Positions 36,481-45,689 of a stretch of DNA of 64,000 bases are shown piece by piece. A model generated the notes under the pieces. That model was not told where the DNA came from and searched no databases. It saw only the letters and a program-made list of their open reading frames with translations. Location of the stretch: positions 88,449 through 152,448 of the forward strand of contig CAYZGU010000001.1 of NCBI GenBank assembly GCA_964478165.1, read 5' to 3'. The stretch's first letter is position 1, and every line of letters starts with the position of its first letter. This stretch comes from CAYZGU01 sp964478165. Lineage in GTDB: Bacteria > Poribacteria > WGA-4E > JAJDTR01. A program made the position numbers and the translations under genes.

Positions 36481-38317
36481 GGAATTCCTTCTCCTTTGCA
36501 TATGCCTGGGAAGCTAACCATCGGGTAACACACCAATCGAGACGCCTTCATGACAGGCCCATCATCTAGCCACTCAAGACCGTGACTCCTCAGCCGCATC
36601 AAATCAATCAATTCCTAGACAAGATTGTATAACTTTCTCACCTATCACGAACATCAAAAGAGGATTGACCAACGCTCGGCAACAAATCACAATATGCAAA
36701 GCATAGGACCGCAACGCCTTGAGTCTTCGTCCAGCCGGTCTGCGGAGCGTATTGGTGGAAGGATGGCTTATAATCGAATCAGTCGATCGACGACAACATA
36801 CTGAGCAAGTTGGCCGGGCATTCGGTCTTTTGAAGAAATGACTTAACTCTTTCGCGACAAGTTGTCGACACAAACCGAACTTACGAACCGCAAGAAACGT
36901 TAGTCAAATTACATAGTTTGTCTATCGGACTCAAAGATGCGCTTGAACAGATATCAGGAAATGCAAACCCGATGAATCTAATCCGCAGAATCCACACTTG
37001 CTGAACACGATAGAACAAGGGGATGAGACTCGGGAAAAAGCACAGTCAGTAGCATTAAAAAAGGTCATTAGATGTTGCACTGTGCCCTTCTCAATCGCTT
37101 ATTGCGTTCAATGGTGGAAACGGGACTGACATCACCAAGTAGCAGTTCGGTCACCAACATAATACGCTTATAATCCCATCAACAACCCGTATACGTTCCC
37201 AACAAACAACCAGACCCTATGGTTTCCTGAATGTGGTGCGCAAGGTCAGTCGACATAACGTCTTATCCTTTCAACATTATCGCGGACGCATCCAAACCCG
37301 CGCAGATTCAACTTTCTTTTCTAGTCCGCCCTAGGCCGCGGCTAAAACTATCACAAACTGCAAGTCGTGTCAAGCAGAACACGGAGTTCGCAGAAGCTTT
37401 TAACGAACCCGGTACAATTGAGTTCCATGACCCCACGGCCAAACAAAAATGTAAAACATCGACGGTTTTCATGTTTTCAGGAAAACCGTTCGGTGTTCGA
37501 CAGTTTTGATCTCTTAACACAAGTTGCAACCTGTACAGAGTTCCATCACGATAAGAAACTGTCCGACTTATCTGTTTTAGTTTAGGATTTCCACAATTTC
37601 GGGCAGTAATCGTGAGCCTTCCTCAGGGCGCCGACAATTGGCACCCGAATCATCTATAACAACCCCACATGCTTCGTATAAACTCGAATTTCATGAGATA
37701 CCCTATTTTAGCAAATTCACTATGTTTAGAACGTCATGGAATTCGCAACTTTTTTATAGCCGAAAAATCATGGGAAATACCCCAACCAAGAAGTCCGCAG
37801 CCGAAGTCATAACTACTAGTATTTCCCTACTCCAGACTTTGGTGGAAATCAAACAACAGAAAGGCTACTATATCAAAATCGATGGCTACACTGCCCAGTA
37901 TACCCTAATGAAAGTGGCACTTCAATCGACACATTGATCAAATTCAAGCAAAATTCTTGACACTGTTTGAAAAACCAAGTCAAGCGTTCAAAGACAGAAA
38001 AACATCTACATCGCCACGACGTTTCCAGACTCAATGTGTCACACCCTCACATGCAAAACTGCCGGCCCCATACATCAAAACCGCAATAACGGACCACGAA
38101 ATCGGACGGACTTTCAATGCGCTTAACAGAAATCTCCGGATATATCTGGGTTTGAGTTTGCCATTTGAATCTCTATCCCGAAGTAACTCCAACTGAACAT
38201 TTGTAGCATCGCTCCCACCCTCATGCAGGAGATCAACAAAGCATTCCCAATCTTCCGAAATACCACGATGCTCTAGATTCAATTCAGCTTCTCAAGGACA
38301 TTTCAATTTCTTTTGGC
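36481..38317. other. 1.8-kb gene-poor stretch
   Basis: The longest gap without a recognisable gene. Features seen: an imperfect long hairpin at 37456-37497, and a minus-strand frame at 38031-38282 that reads protein-like (GISEDWECFVDLLHEGGSD) but has no start signal and no family I know. A plus-strand stretch near 37000-37075 (TIEQGDETREKAQSVAL) also looks protein-like. These may be gene remnants. No RNA gene is evident. Confidence 0.35.
37456..37497. repeat. Imperfect hairpin, 9-bp perfect core
   Basis: ACGGTTTTC (37462-37470) pairs exactly with 37481-37489 across a ten-base loop, and the pairing extends outward for about seven more bases with one mismatch and one bulge. It lies in non-coding DNA. 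Confidence 0.5.
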
Positions 38318-38346
38318 TTGACGCCTTTCTAGAAGCAGAGTATAAT
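38318..38346 (+). promoter_or_regulatory. Strong sigma70-type promoter without an obvious gene
   Basis: TTGACG at 38318-38323, a 17-base spacer and a perfect TATAAT at 38341-38346. Transcription should start near 38353. It is followed at once by two overlapping GGAGG-type ribosome binding sites and a 30-codon frame. The next recognised gene, rhaM, starts about 540 bases further on. Confidence 0.7.
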
Positions 38347-38365
38347 CGTTAGGAGGTTAGGAGGG

Positions 38366-38458
38366 ATGAAACCCTTAAAACTAACAACCTTGGATTCTAA
38401 AGTATTACAACCTAGAACCTTTTCAACATTCCCAATCCGAATTAACATTCAGTTATAG
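38366..38458 (+). CDS. Possible 30-residue peptide under a strong promoter
   Basis: ATG at 38366 with TAGGAGG directly upstream, then 30 codons starting MKPLKLTTLDSK and a TAG at 38456-38458. The signals (consensus promoter and double Shine-Dalgarno) are far better than usual in this window, but the peptide matches nothing I know. It could be a leader peptide, a small protein, or the surviving 5' end of a deleted gene. Confidence 0.35.
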   Translation: MKPLKLTTLDSKVLQPRTFSTFPIRINIQL

Positions 38459-38895
38459 CGTATGGAAGAGTTGTAATGGGTTTGATGGGGGCGTTCCTGC
38501 ATTTCGTCGTTAAGACCATTTCTGAGGCAATTCGTTACCTGCTCTCACCAATAAGTGGGCATAGTTGACACTTGGCTTAGCACAGGAATTCTTATAAGAT
38601 GTTTTCATGAGAAATTAGCAATGGTGCCATGTCGATTATCAGCATTGTAACTGCTGTCCCGTAAAACAATTCAAGAGACTGAATTGCAACAAGGAATCGG
38701 AAGCGCCGGTTCAATCGGTCTCTTTTTTGACCCAGAACAACAGAATTTTTCAGCTCTACAATAACCCAAATTTACTGACACACTTGCGGTTCCTAATGCT
38801 AACAACAAAGGAACTTCGCCTCACTCTAGCGCTCCATGCTGCTGAACTATGGCCAGCTCAGTCGTTAGGGTTCCGATAGATTAAGGAAAGAGTTA
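38459..38895. other. Spacer before rhaM: no gene
   Basis: No supported frame. If the promoter at 38318 drives rhaM, this is its long 5' leader. Confidence 0.4.
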
Positions 38896-39210
38896 ATGAT
38901 TCGAAAAGCTTTCGTGATGAAGGTAAATCCGGACAAACATAAGGAATACGAAAAAAGACACAACCCAATCTGGGCAGAACTCAAGACCACACTCAAGGCG
39001 CATGGGGTTCACAACTACTCTATATTCCTCCACCCTGAAACAAACCGCCTTTTTGCATATGTCGAGGTTGAAAACGAGTCCCGTTGGGAAAGTATCGCGA
39101 ACACTGACGTCTGTGGCAAATGGTGGACTTACATGCGCGACATTATGCCGTCTAATCCTGACAATAGCCCATGTTCCATAGAATTGCAAGAGGTTTTTCA
39201 TATCGATTAG
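38896..39210 (+). CDS. rhaM: L-rhamnose mutarotase
   Basis: A 104-residue protein of full family length with GGAAAGAG upstream. It has RKAFVMKVNPDKHKEYEKRH, HNYSIFLHPETNRLFAYVEV and WWTYMRDIMPSNPDNSP, all typical of RhaM. RhaM interconverts the alpha and beta anomers of L-rhamnose so that the isomerase receives the right form. It begins a plus-strand group with a truncated sulfatase and an L-rhamnose isomerase, which supports rhamnose use. Confidence 0.92.
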   Translation: MIRKAFVMKVNPDKHKEYEKRHNPIWAELKTTLKAHGVHNYSIFLHPETNRLFAYVEVENESRWESIANTDVCGKWWTYMRDIMPSNPDNSPCSIELQEVFHID

Positions 39211-39276
39211 AAACGCCACCGGACACCGTAACCACAAAGTGCCATGGACTCTGATATTCGACAAGGAATAACATTA

Positions 39277-39729
39277 ATGGGTAGACAAAACCCCCTCTAC
39301 ATACACACGCATGATTCTGGCCGGTATATACAGCCCTATGGACACTCTATTCCCACGCCACACCTTCAGCGCTTGGCCGACGATGGCACGTTATTCCGCC
39401 AGAATTTCTGTATCAATCTCACTTGCAGCCCAAGCCGTGAAGCACTCCTAAAGGACTTGTGGCTGGAACATGACTGGAAGCAGCAATGCGGCGCCGAGGA
39501 ATCGCTATTTGACCTAATGTTCGATCCGAACGAGACGAACAACCTTTCACCACATCTCGACCACCAAGCGATTCTACACGACATGCAGGAACGTTTGAAA
39601 CGGTGGATGAAACATACAACAGGTCCCATCCTTAAGGGGAACCTCAATCCTCCAGATGAAGCAATAGTCAACGATCGCGATGAAATCTCCACAAAAGACA
39701 GCCGCCGGTCCCCAATGAATGTTCCATGA
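39277..39729 (+). pseudogene. Sulfatase with a large in-frame internal deletion
   Basis: From the ATG at 39277 (AAGGA upstream) the 150-residue frame has the N-terminus of a type I sulfatase: NPLYIHTHDSGRYIQPYG, PTPHLQRLADDGTLF and the formylglycine site CSPSR with Cys50. Right after it, at about residue 58, it jumps to a sulfatase C-terminus: DLWLEHDWKQQ, ESLFDLMFDPNETNNL and MQERLKRWMKHT. Roughly 300 residues of the usual 450 or so are missing while the frame stays open. Without the metal-binding core it cannot be an active sulfatase. It lies between rhaM and the rhamnose isomerase, suggesting former use of sulfated rhamnose glycans. Confidence 0.85.
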
Positions 39730-39821
39730 TAACCCTATAAATTGCGCAGTTTAATCCCCTGCACTAGTCCGATAGATTGCAAAACAGCGGCTAAGACCAA
39801 TCGAGCAGAGGACAAAACAAT

Positions 39822-41036
39822 ATGAATCCTTTGAAATATGATTTGTTGGCCGAGGAACTCGAGAACCAGGGCATTCAGGTTGAAACTGTCAAAAATCTCC
39901 TCAAGCACCAACATATCGAGACACCTTCGTGGGGTTATGGAAATTCTGGGACGCGATTCGGCGTTTTCCCGCAAACAGGTGCAGCAAGAAACGTAAGTGA
40001 GCGTTTGGAGGATGCGGCGACTGTCCACAAATTCACGGGAATTTCTCCCACCGTCGCAATTCACATTCCGTGGGATCAAACTGACGATTGGAATGAATTA
40101 AAACAGTATGCTGCAGTACTCGGCATCGGCATCGGTGCAATTAATCCTAATGTCTTTCAGGGACAGGAATACAAGCTGGGGAGCATATGCAACCCCAATC
40201 CGACCGTCCGCCAACTGGCTACGGACCAAGTGTTAGCATGCGTCGAAATAATGCGAAACCTAGACTCCAAGCTCCTAAGCCTGTGGTTCGCTGACGGAAC
40301 AAATTTTCCCGGTCAAGGCAACCTACGCAAGCGAAAACGCTGGATTTATGAATGCTTGGACACGGCCTATAACGCCCTGCCAGAAGACACGCGCATGCTT
40401 ATCGAGTATAAGTTTTTTGAACCCGCATTCTATCACACAGATCTTCCGGATTGGGGTACCGCATATCTGATGGCAACGAAGTTAGGACCGAAGGCACAAG
40501 TTTTGGTCGATCTCGGACATCATCCACAAGGTACAAACATCGAGCACATCGTCACATGCCTGATTGACGAGGGAAAACTTGGCGGATTCCACTTCAACTC
40601 CCGAAAGTACGCGGACGACGATCTAACCGTCGGATCTGTAAATCCACAAGAACTTTTTCTAATTTATACGGAACTGGTTGCGGCGGAACTAGATCCGTGT
40701 ACTGAAACAAATATCGCCTACATGATTGACCAGAGCCACAATCTAAAACCAAAGGTCGAAGCGAGTATCCAATCCGTATGCAATTTACAAACTGCCTATG
40801 CACGAGCGTTAATCGTCAACCGTCAAGAACTAGCCGACGCACAAGACGGAGGAGAAATAATTGATGCAGAGCGCATTTTACAACGCGCTTATGAAACAGA
40901 CGTCCATCCACTTCTTGAACAGGTAAGGTTAGAGCTTGGCAAGGACCCAGATCCCTTGCTGGCATACCGCAAGAGCGGCTATTTTGAGAAAATCAGCAAA
41001 GCACGCACCGGTGGTGAAAGCCAGGGTTGGGCTTAA
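39822..41036 (+). CDS. rhaI: L-rhamnose isomerase (RhaI type) / sugar isomerase
   Basis: A 404-residue TIM-barrel protein. Segments such as TPSWGYGNSGTRFGVFPQ, AIHIPWDQTDDW, GAINPNVFQ, LSLWFADGTNFPGQGN, LIEYKFFEPAFYHTD, VLVDLGHHPQGTNIE and GGFHFNSRKYADDDL match the Pseudomonas-type L-rhamnose isomerase, with metal ligands in the EYK, DLGHH and FHFN motifs. It converts L-rhamnose to L-rhamnulose. It lies downstream of rhaM on the same strand; kinase and aldolase for the next steps are not in the window. Confidence 0.88.
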   Translation: MNPLKYDLLAEELENQGIQVETVKNLLKHQHIETPSWGYGNSGTRFGVFPQTGAARNVSERLEDAATVHKFTGISPTVAIHIPWDQTDDWNELKQYAAVLGIGIGAINPNVFQGQEYKLGSICNPNPTVRQLATDQVLACVEIMRNLDSKLLSLWFADGTNFPGQGNLRKRKRWIYECLDTAYNALPEDTRMLIEYKFFEPAFYHTDLPDWGTAYLMATKLGPKAQVLVDLGHHPQGTNIEHIVTCLIDEGKLGGFHFNSRKYADDDLTVGSVNPQELFLIYTELVAAELDPCTETNIAYMIDQSHNLKPKVEASIQSVCNLQTAYARALIVNRQELADAQDGGEIIDAERILQRAYETDVHPLLEQVRLELGKDPDPLLAYRKSGYFEKISKARTGGESQGWA

Positions 41037-41062
41037 TACAGGATAGACGTGGGACGCAATCG

Positions 41063-41830
41063 TCACTGAGCTTCGTCGCATAGCGCTTCCCAAAGAGCGC
41101 CATAGTAGTTCATTACACACTCTGAATCAGAACTGTTTGGAATTTCAGCGAGACAATAACCGTCGTATCCGGACGTTTTCAGTAGCATAAAGAGTTCTCG
41201 CCAGGGGTATTCTCTTCGATGAAGTTCGTTGATGTGCACCAACTGAATCCAGTCCTTAACTCGATTGAAATTCACTTCAATCGAACCATCCATGACTTCA
41301 CCTGGATTGGAATTCCAGCAGACAAACACGTTATCGTGATCCGCTGTATTCATAATTGTACGGATATGTGGCAAATGTGACGTTGCTTTGCCGTGTACCT
41401 CAAGGCGAATCTGAACACCAAGGTTTTTGGCGAAGGCCCCACACTCGCGAAGAGAAAGACCAATCTGCTCCAATGTATGTGGCTCAGAAACGCCTTCAGC
41501 AAAACCGTTTGGCCGGACTTTCACGCCGGCAGCACCAACGTCTGCGGCAAGCTGGGCATAGACCTTTGTGCCTTCGATATTTTTCTTAACTTCATCTTCG
41601 TCGGATGAGTGAAATTCAAACGCACTGCCCAAACCGACGAGTTCAATTGGTGAATCTTCAAACTGTTTTCGAACTTTGTACCGTTCTTCAGGAGAAAGAC
41701 TCACCTCAACCTTATGCGCATGAGTAGTCCGCAGCTCGACACCTTGAAATCCGGTTGAGGCACAACATTCGATAATCGTCTGAATGTCCCACTCTTTCGC
41801 CATGTTGTATGTTACTAAACCTAGTTTCAT
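41063..41830 (-). CDS. Sugar phosphate isomerase/epimerase family TIM-barrel protein
   Basis: A 255-residue protein with GGGGGAAAAAC before its ATG. The pattern is that of AP endonuclease family 2 / xylose isomerase-like proteins: MKLGLVTYNMAKEWD, GFQGVELRTTHAHKVE, IRLEVHGKATSHLPHI, VFVCWNSNPGEVMDG, LVHINELHRREYPW and GYDGYCLAEIPNSSD. The metal site uses Glu/His residues in these strands, but the usual Asp of the DxxH pair is replaced (VCWNSNP). It converges with the rhamnose isomerase and is divergent from the Gfo/Idh gene at 42071, its likely functional partner. Substrate unknown. Confidence 0.82.
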   Translation of the reverse strand: MKLGLVTYNMAKEWDIQTIIECCASTGFQGVELRTTHAHKVEVSLSPEERYKVRKQFEDSPIELVGLGSAFEFHSSDEDEVKKNIEGTKVYAQLAADVGAAGVKVRPNGFAEGVSEPHTLEQIGLSLRECGAFAKNLGVQIRLEVHGKATSHLPHIRTIMNTADHDNVFVCWNSNPGEVMDGSIEVNFNRVKDWIQLVHINELHRREYPWRELFMLLKTSGYDGYCLAEIPNSSDSECVMNYYGALWEALCDEAQ

Positions 41831-42070
41831 TGTTTTTCCCCCAAGTTTTGTATTCCTCGATATTCTATCATAGTCTGCACAAGCGGGCTAGAGAAAGCGA
41901 GAGGGAATTGAGGAATTTATTATCATAGTTCGCAACGTGTCTGCCGAACGACTGACGAACAAACTCCATCGTTGATCGTTCGTAATTGCTCAGAGCAGAT
42001 TTTTTAGAAATCAGCGAGCGGTAGGGGAGTTCAAGTTCCAATCTTACCTAATCTTAAAGGAGATAATTAG

Positions 42071-43144
42071 ATGACAAAAAAATATAGGGCGGGTATAATC
42101 GGTTGTGGCGGTATGGGTAAGCACCACGCAAAACCATACACGGAAAATCCCTCAACAACCCTGGTTGCAGCCGCGGATATCAATGAGGAAGCAGCGAAAA
42201 CACTGGCGACTGATTTTTCCATTCCCGCAGTATATACGGACTATAATGAAATGCTGGAAAAGGAGGATCTAGACATCATCAGCATTCCGACTTGGCAGGG
42301 CGTCCGTGCTGAGGTAACCATCGCTGCGGCAAAGGCAGGGGTAAAAGGGATTCTGGGCGAAAAACCGATGGCAGCTGCCTTAGGTGAAGCAGATGACATG
42401 ATTGAAGCGTGTGAAAAGTATGGCACTAAGCTCGCCATCGGTCACAACGGCCGTTTCGGCACAACGAGCACTGAAATACGAAGACTCGTCCAAGACGGTG
42501 CAATCGGACAGCCGACCTTTCTTCACCGCCGCAGCAAACCCAACGCCGGTTTACTCAATATCGGCACACACTGCATTGATGGCATGCGCTACCTCTTGTC
42601 AGATCCAGAAACACTATGGGTGATTGGACAGACATCGCGCACAAGTGACAGATGGGAACGGCGCACTCGCTGCGAAGATTTGTGCATGGGACTCATCTGT
42701 TTTGAGGGCGGCACCAGGGGTATATACGAAAGCGATTTGCCAGAACCTGTGCTTCCTGCTCCACTTATTCAAGGCACCGCCGGACAGATTAGGCAAGGAG
42801 AAGGCGATACCGTGTTGCTTCAAAGCGACAAAACAAGCGGATGGAAGGAAATACCCTCGCGTCCGGACCGAACTGGAAAGTCTGGTCAAAGCGGTCTAAT
42901 CCAAGAACTAATCGACTGGATGGAGGGAGAAATTCCCGAACACCGAAGCAGTGGACGACAAGCACGATATACCATGGAAATTATGATGGCAATATACGAG
43001 TCCCTTCGTATCAAGAATGTGGTCGAAATGCCACTCACTACGAGGGAATCACCTCTTGAATTAATGGTGGAAGATGGTACACTCCCGGTGCTCAATCCTG
43101 GACGTTATGATCTTCGCAAACCATTCCCAGAGCAGAAAAAATAA
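42071..43144 (+). CDS. Gfo/Idh/MocA family oxidoreductase
   Basis: A 357-residue protein with AAGGAG upstream. It has AGIIGCGGMGKHHAKPY, VYTDYNEMLEKEDLDI, the EKP motif ILGEKPMAAALGEADDMI, then IGHNGRFGTTSTEIR and NIGTHCIDGMRYLLSD with the conserved His. The fold pairs a Rossmann domain with a beta-sheet substrate domain. It is divergent from a TIM-barrel isomerase at 41063, a common pairing for inositol- or sugar-type routes. Substrate unknown. Confidence 0.9.
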   Translation: MTKKYRAGIIGCGGMGKHHAKPYTENPSTTLVAAADINEEAAKTLATDFSIPAVYTDYNEMLEKEDLDIISIPTWQGVRAEVTIAAAKAGVKGILGEKPMAAALGEADDMIEACEKYGTKLAIGHNGRFGTTSTEIRRLVQDGAIGQPTFLHRRSKPNAGLLNIGTHCIDGMRYLLSDPETLWVIGQTSRTSDRWERRTRCEDLCMGLICFEGGTRGIYESDLPEPVLPAPLIQGTAGQIRQGEGDTVLLQSDKTSGWKEIPSRPDRTGKSGQSGLIQELIDWMEGEIPEHRSSGRQARYTMEIMMAIYESLRIKNVVEMPLTTRESPLELMVEDGTLPVLNPGRYDLRKPFPEQKK

Positions 43145-43619
43145 GGCCATTTAAACTTCAGGGACATTACCTGCGGATTAACTCAATGCCGGAAATGGAA
43201 AGCTGAGTATTGGAATTCTGTATCGATCAGCACTCCTAATAGACGGTTTCTGTGGAGATTGTGCGTCGAACTAGCACAACATTGATGAATTGCGATTTGC
43301 ACCCTCCTGAAAAGAGACGGACTTAATTTGAATTGAAGTGAGAAACAGTACGGCTGCGATTCGGCATGAAGAGTGCAGAGCTGTGCACGTTTCAGATCGG
43401 AGGTTAAGGTTAAGATTAGGAATTGGGTGTTCAGTATTCGGAGAGCAGTAGAAAGCGGCTCTCCTTTCTCGATGAGCGCTTCACACAAATTGCGCGCCTA
43501 GTGTCTCGGATTCCGTAGCTTGTAGAGTTGTCCACCATGGGGTGGACAACTGATGGGACAATGGCCAACATCTTGAACATAGAAAGCATTAAGTTTTCGA
43601 TGTGAAGGAGCGTTAGAAC
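43145..43619. other. Gap between two Gfo/Idh genes
   Basis: No gene is seen. The only structure is the hairpin at 43526-43551, which lies about 70 bases upstream of the broken Gfo/Idh gene and its AAGGAG site. Confidence 0.45.
43526..43551. repeat. 11-bp perfect hairpin upstream of the broken Gfo/Idh gene
   Basis: AGTTGTCCACC (43526-43536) pairs exactly with 43541-43551 across a four-base loop. It could be an operator palindrome or a leader hairpin. No T-tract follows on the plus strand. Confidence 0.55.
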
Positions 43620-44481
43620 ATGATTAATTTCGCGGTTGTGGGCTTGGGAATGCGTAAAACCCGTGCGCGGATGATAAAAAAGACTGAGGGCGCCAGCCTG
43701 AAATGCGTCGTAGATTTGAACCGAAATCTGCCAAAGCAGACCGGGGACGAGCTTGAGACGGGGTGGACGACGAACTTGCATGACGCACTGGGACGAGCTC
43801 ATATCCGCCTGCGATAAAATGGGTGTAAAATTAGCCGTTGACTATGAAAGTCGCTATGTAGACAATAATTACCGCGTTGCCCAAGCGATTCAAAGAGGCT
43901 GGATCGGTCGACCAATCTTAGGGAAAGTCCGATTCAAATGGTTCCGGTCGGACGACTATCTTGCTGAGAACGGTGGTTGGCGCGGAACATGGACAATGGA
44001 TGGTGGTGGCTCTCTAGCAAATCAGGGCACCCATCTTCTCGATCTAATCTCCTGGTTCATGGGCGATTGTGAACCGGTTTACGGCGAAACATCGATCATG
44101 AACCACAAGATCGAAACCGAGGATGTCGGGCTTGCCATTATCCAATTCAAGAGTGGTGCAAAGGGGGTAATCGTTGGAACAACCACATTCCCCGCCAGCG
44201 TCTACTTCAGCGCGGAAGTCCACGGAACAGGGGGAGGAATACTAATTGACAATGTCCTCCGTGGCAAAATTCGCGTCTTCGGTGAACGACTAGAGAAAGA
44301 TCTTCAACAAATCGAAAACCCAATCCACAAAATTATAGAAGAGGTCGTTCAAACGCTTGAAACAGGTCAAAACGTGAGAATTAGCGGCAAGGAAGGACGT
44401 CGCACTGTCGCACTTTTAGAGAAGATTTATCAGTCAGCCAACACGGAAAAGGTAGTAGGCTCACAGAATGAGTGTCATTAA
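43620..44481 (+). pseudogene. Gfo/Idh/MocA oxidoreductase with deletion and frameshift
   Basis: The ATG at 43620 has AAGGAG upstream and starts a normal Rossmann domain (NFAVVGLGMRKTRARMI) up to TGWTTNLHDALGRAHI. The frame then ends at 43817, while the rest of the protein resumes in a second frame from about 43795: ELISACDKMGVKLAVDYE, GGWRGTWTMDGGGSLANQG and MNHKIETEDVGL, ending at 44481. About 45 residues, including the EKP motif region, are missing at the junction. The C-terminal half looks undamaged, so the loss is recent. Confidence 0.82.
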
Positions 44482-44503
44482 TTGTTATCACAATTGTTAT
44501 CAC
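44480..44503 (+). repeat. Tandem 12-bp repeat (two copies)
   Basis: AATTGTTATCAC occurs twice in direct succession, overlapping the stop codon of the broken Gfo/Idh gene. It may reflect a slippage event. Confidence 0.6.
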
Positions 44504-44858
44504 GAAAAACTGTATGCCATGGCAAACCCATGAACGAAAACGGAATGTCCCGTCCGAGAATTCGATTGCCCGATGTTAGTCAATTAAGAGCACTCATAGG
44601 CCTTAGCTTGAATGAACAGCTTGAGTTTAGCTACAAACACCGCCATGACACTGACAACGAAATGCGTAGTGATAAATTTCCAGATGACCATCGTTACAGG
44701 CTTCTCCATAAAACACTCCTCAATGTGGAATCGCGGGTTTTGCCTTCTTGTTGACGGCATTCATTGTCGGTTTCTTTAATTTCTACACTGTTGGCCGCGG
44801 GTTGCTGTTGCGACAGCCTTCCTTATCGGTCGGATATTCTGCAGTCTGGAGCAATCTA
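44504..44858. other. Gap before the HxG-type PhyH gene
   Basis: The downstream frame is open back to 44748, but that part encodes a hydrophobic stretch (LTAFIVGFFNFYTV) without PhyH similarity; the gene starts better at 44859. Nothing else is supported. Confidence 0.4.
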
Positions 44859-45608
44859 ATGAACGAAGAAGAACGTTATCTATTTGATCTGTGGGGTTAT
44901 TTGGTGCTGGAAGATGTCTTGTCGGAAGAGGATATTTCCAAATTAAATAACCTGATTAATCAACCAGGCCATGCTGAACCCAATAATGAAGATATTTACA
45001 GTCAAAGATTCGACGGATTTCTGGAGTTGGAGAGTCAAGCGTTTCGGAACCTACTTAATCACCCGCGTGTCATGCCGTATCTGAAGGAATTGATTGGTGA
45101 CAAATTTCGACTGGACCACGCATACGGAATCCTGATGGACAAGGGAAATTTGGGTTTGAACCTCCATGGCGGTGGAACACCGTATATACCATCTCAGAAT
45201 TATGTTTGCCTAAATGGGCACATCTACAATGGACTTACCGTCGTTTCCTGGGCATTAACTGACATGCTCCCGGAACAGGGCGGTTTTTGTTGCATTCCGG
45301 GGAGTCACAAAAGCAACTTTACCTGCCCGTCCCATTTCAGATCTGTGACCAACGATTCGAAATGCATGGTGGGAGTGCATCAGAAAGCGGGCGATGTCTT
45401 AATTTTCACTGAGGCGCTAACACACGGAACACTGCCATGGAAGGCGGATCATCCTCGAATCTCAATCTTGGTCAAATACAACCCCGGCCACGCTTCATCC
45501 TCCCGGAAACAGCACTCAGACACTATGCACGAACGGGTAAACTCAGAAGATCAACGCCGCCTGCTAGAACCAGCTTATGTGCATGGACGGAAACCCATTA
45601 TGGGGTAG
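44859..45608 (+). CDS. PhyH-like protein with His-Gly-Gly in place of the His-x-Asp iron motif
   Basis: 249 residues from the ATG at 44859, preceded by CTGGAG. The body is PhyH-like: MNEEERYLFDLWGYLVLEDV, FRLDHAYGILMDKG, SWALTDMLPEQGGFCCIPGSH and a late ALTHGTLPWKADHPR with His189 and Arg200. At the place of the first two iron ligands it reads LHGGGTPY, so His103 is followed by Gly105 instead of Asp. HxG or HxA is known from non-haem iron halogenases of this superfamily; it could also mean loss of metal-dependent activity. It precedes a zinc-finger-like gene and another PhyH gene. Confidence 0.75.
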   Translation: MNEEERYLFDLWGYLVLEDVLSEEDISKLNNLINQPGHAEPNNEDIYSQRFDGFLELESQAFRNLLNHPRVMPYLKELIGDKFRLDHAYGILMDKGNLGLNLHGGGTPYIPSQNYVCLNGHIYNGLTVVSWALTDMLPEQGGFCCIPGSHKSNFTCPSHFRSVTNDSKCMVGVHQKAGDVLIFTEALTHGTLPWKADHPRISILVKYNPGHASSSRKQHSDTMHERVNSEDQRRLLEPAYVHGRKPIMG

Positions 45609-45689
45609 GGTGCATGTGCAAACGGTGGCGTAACCAATCCCTCACATCAATTTTACTCAACTATTTGACAGCGGAAAGGAGTTAAACAC

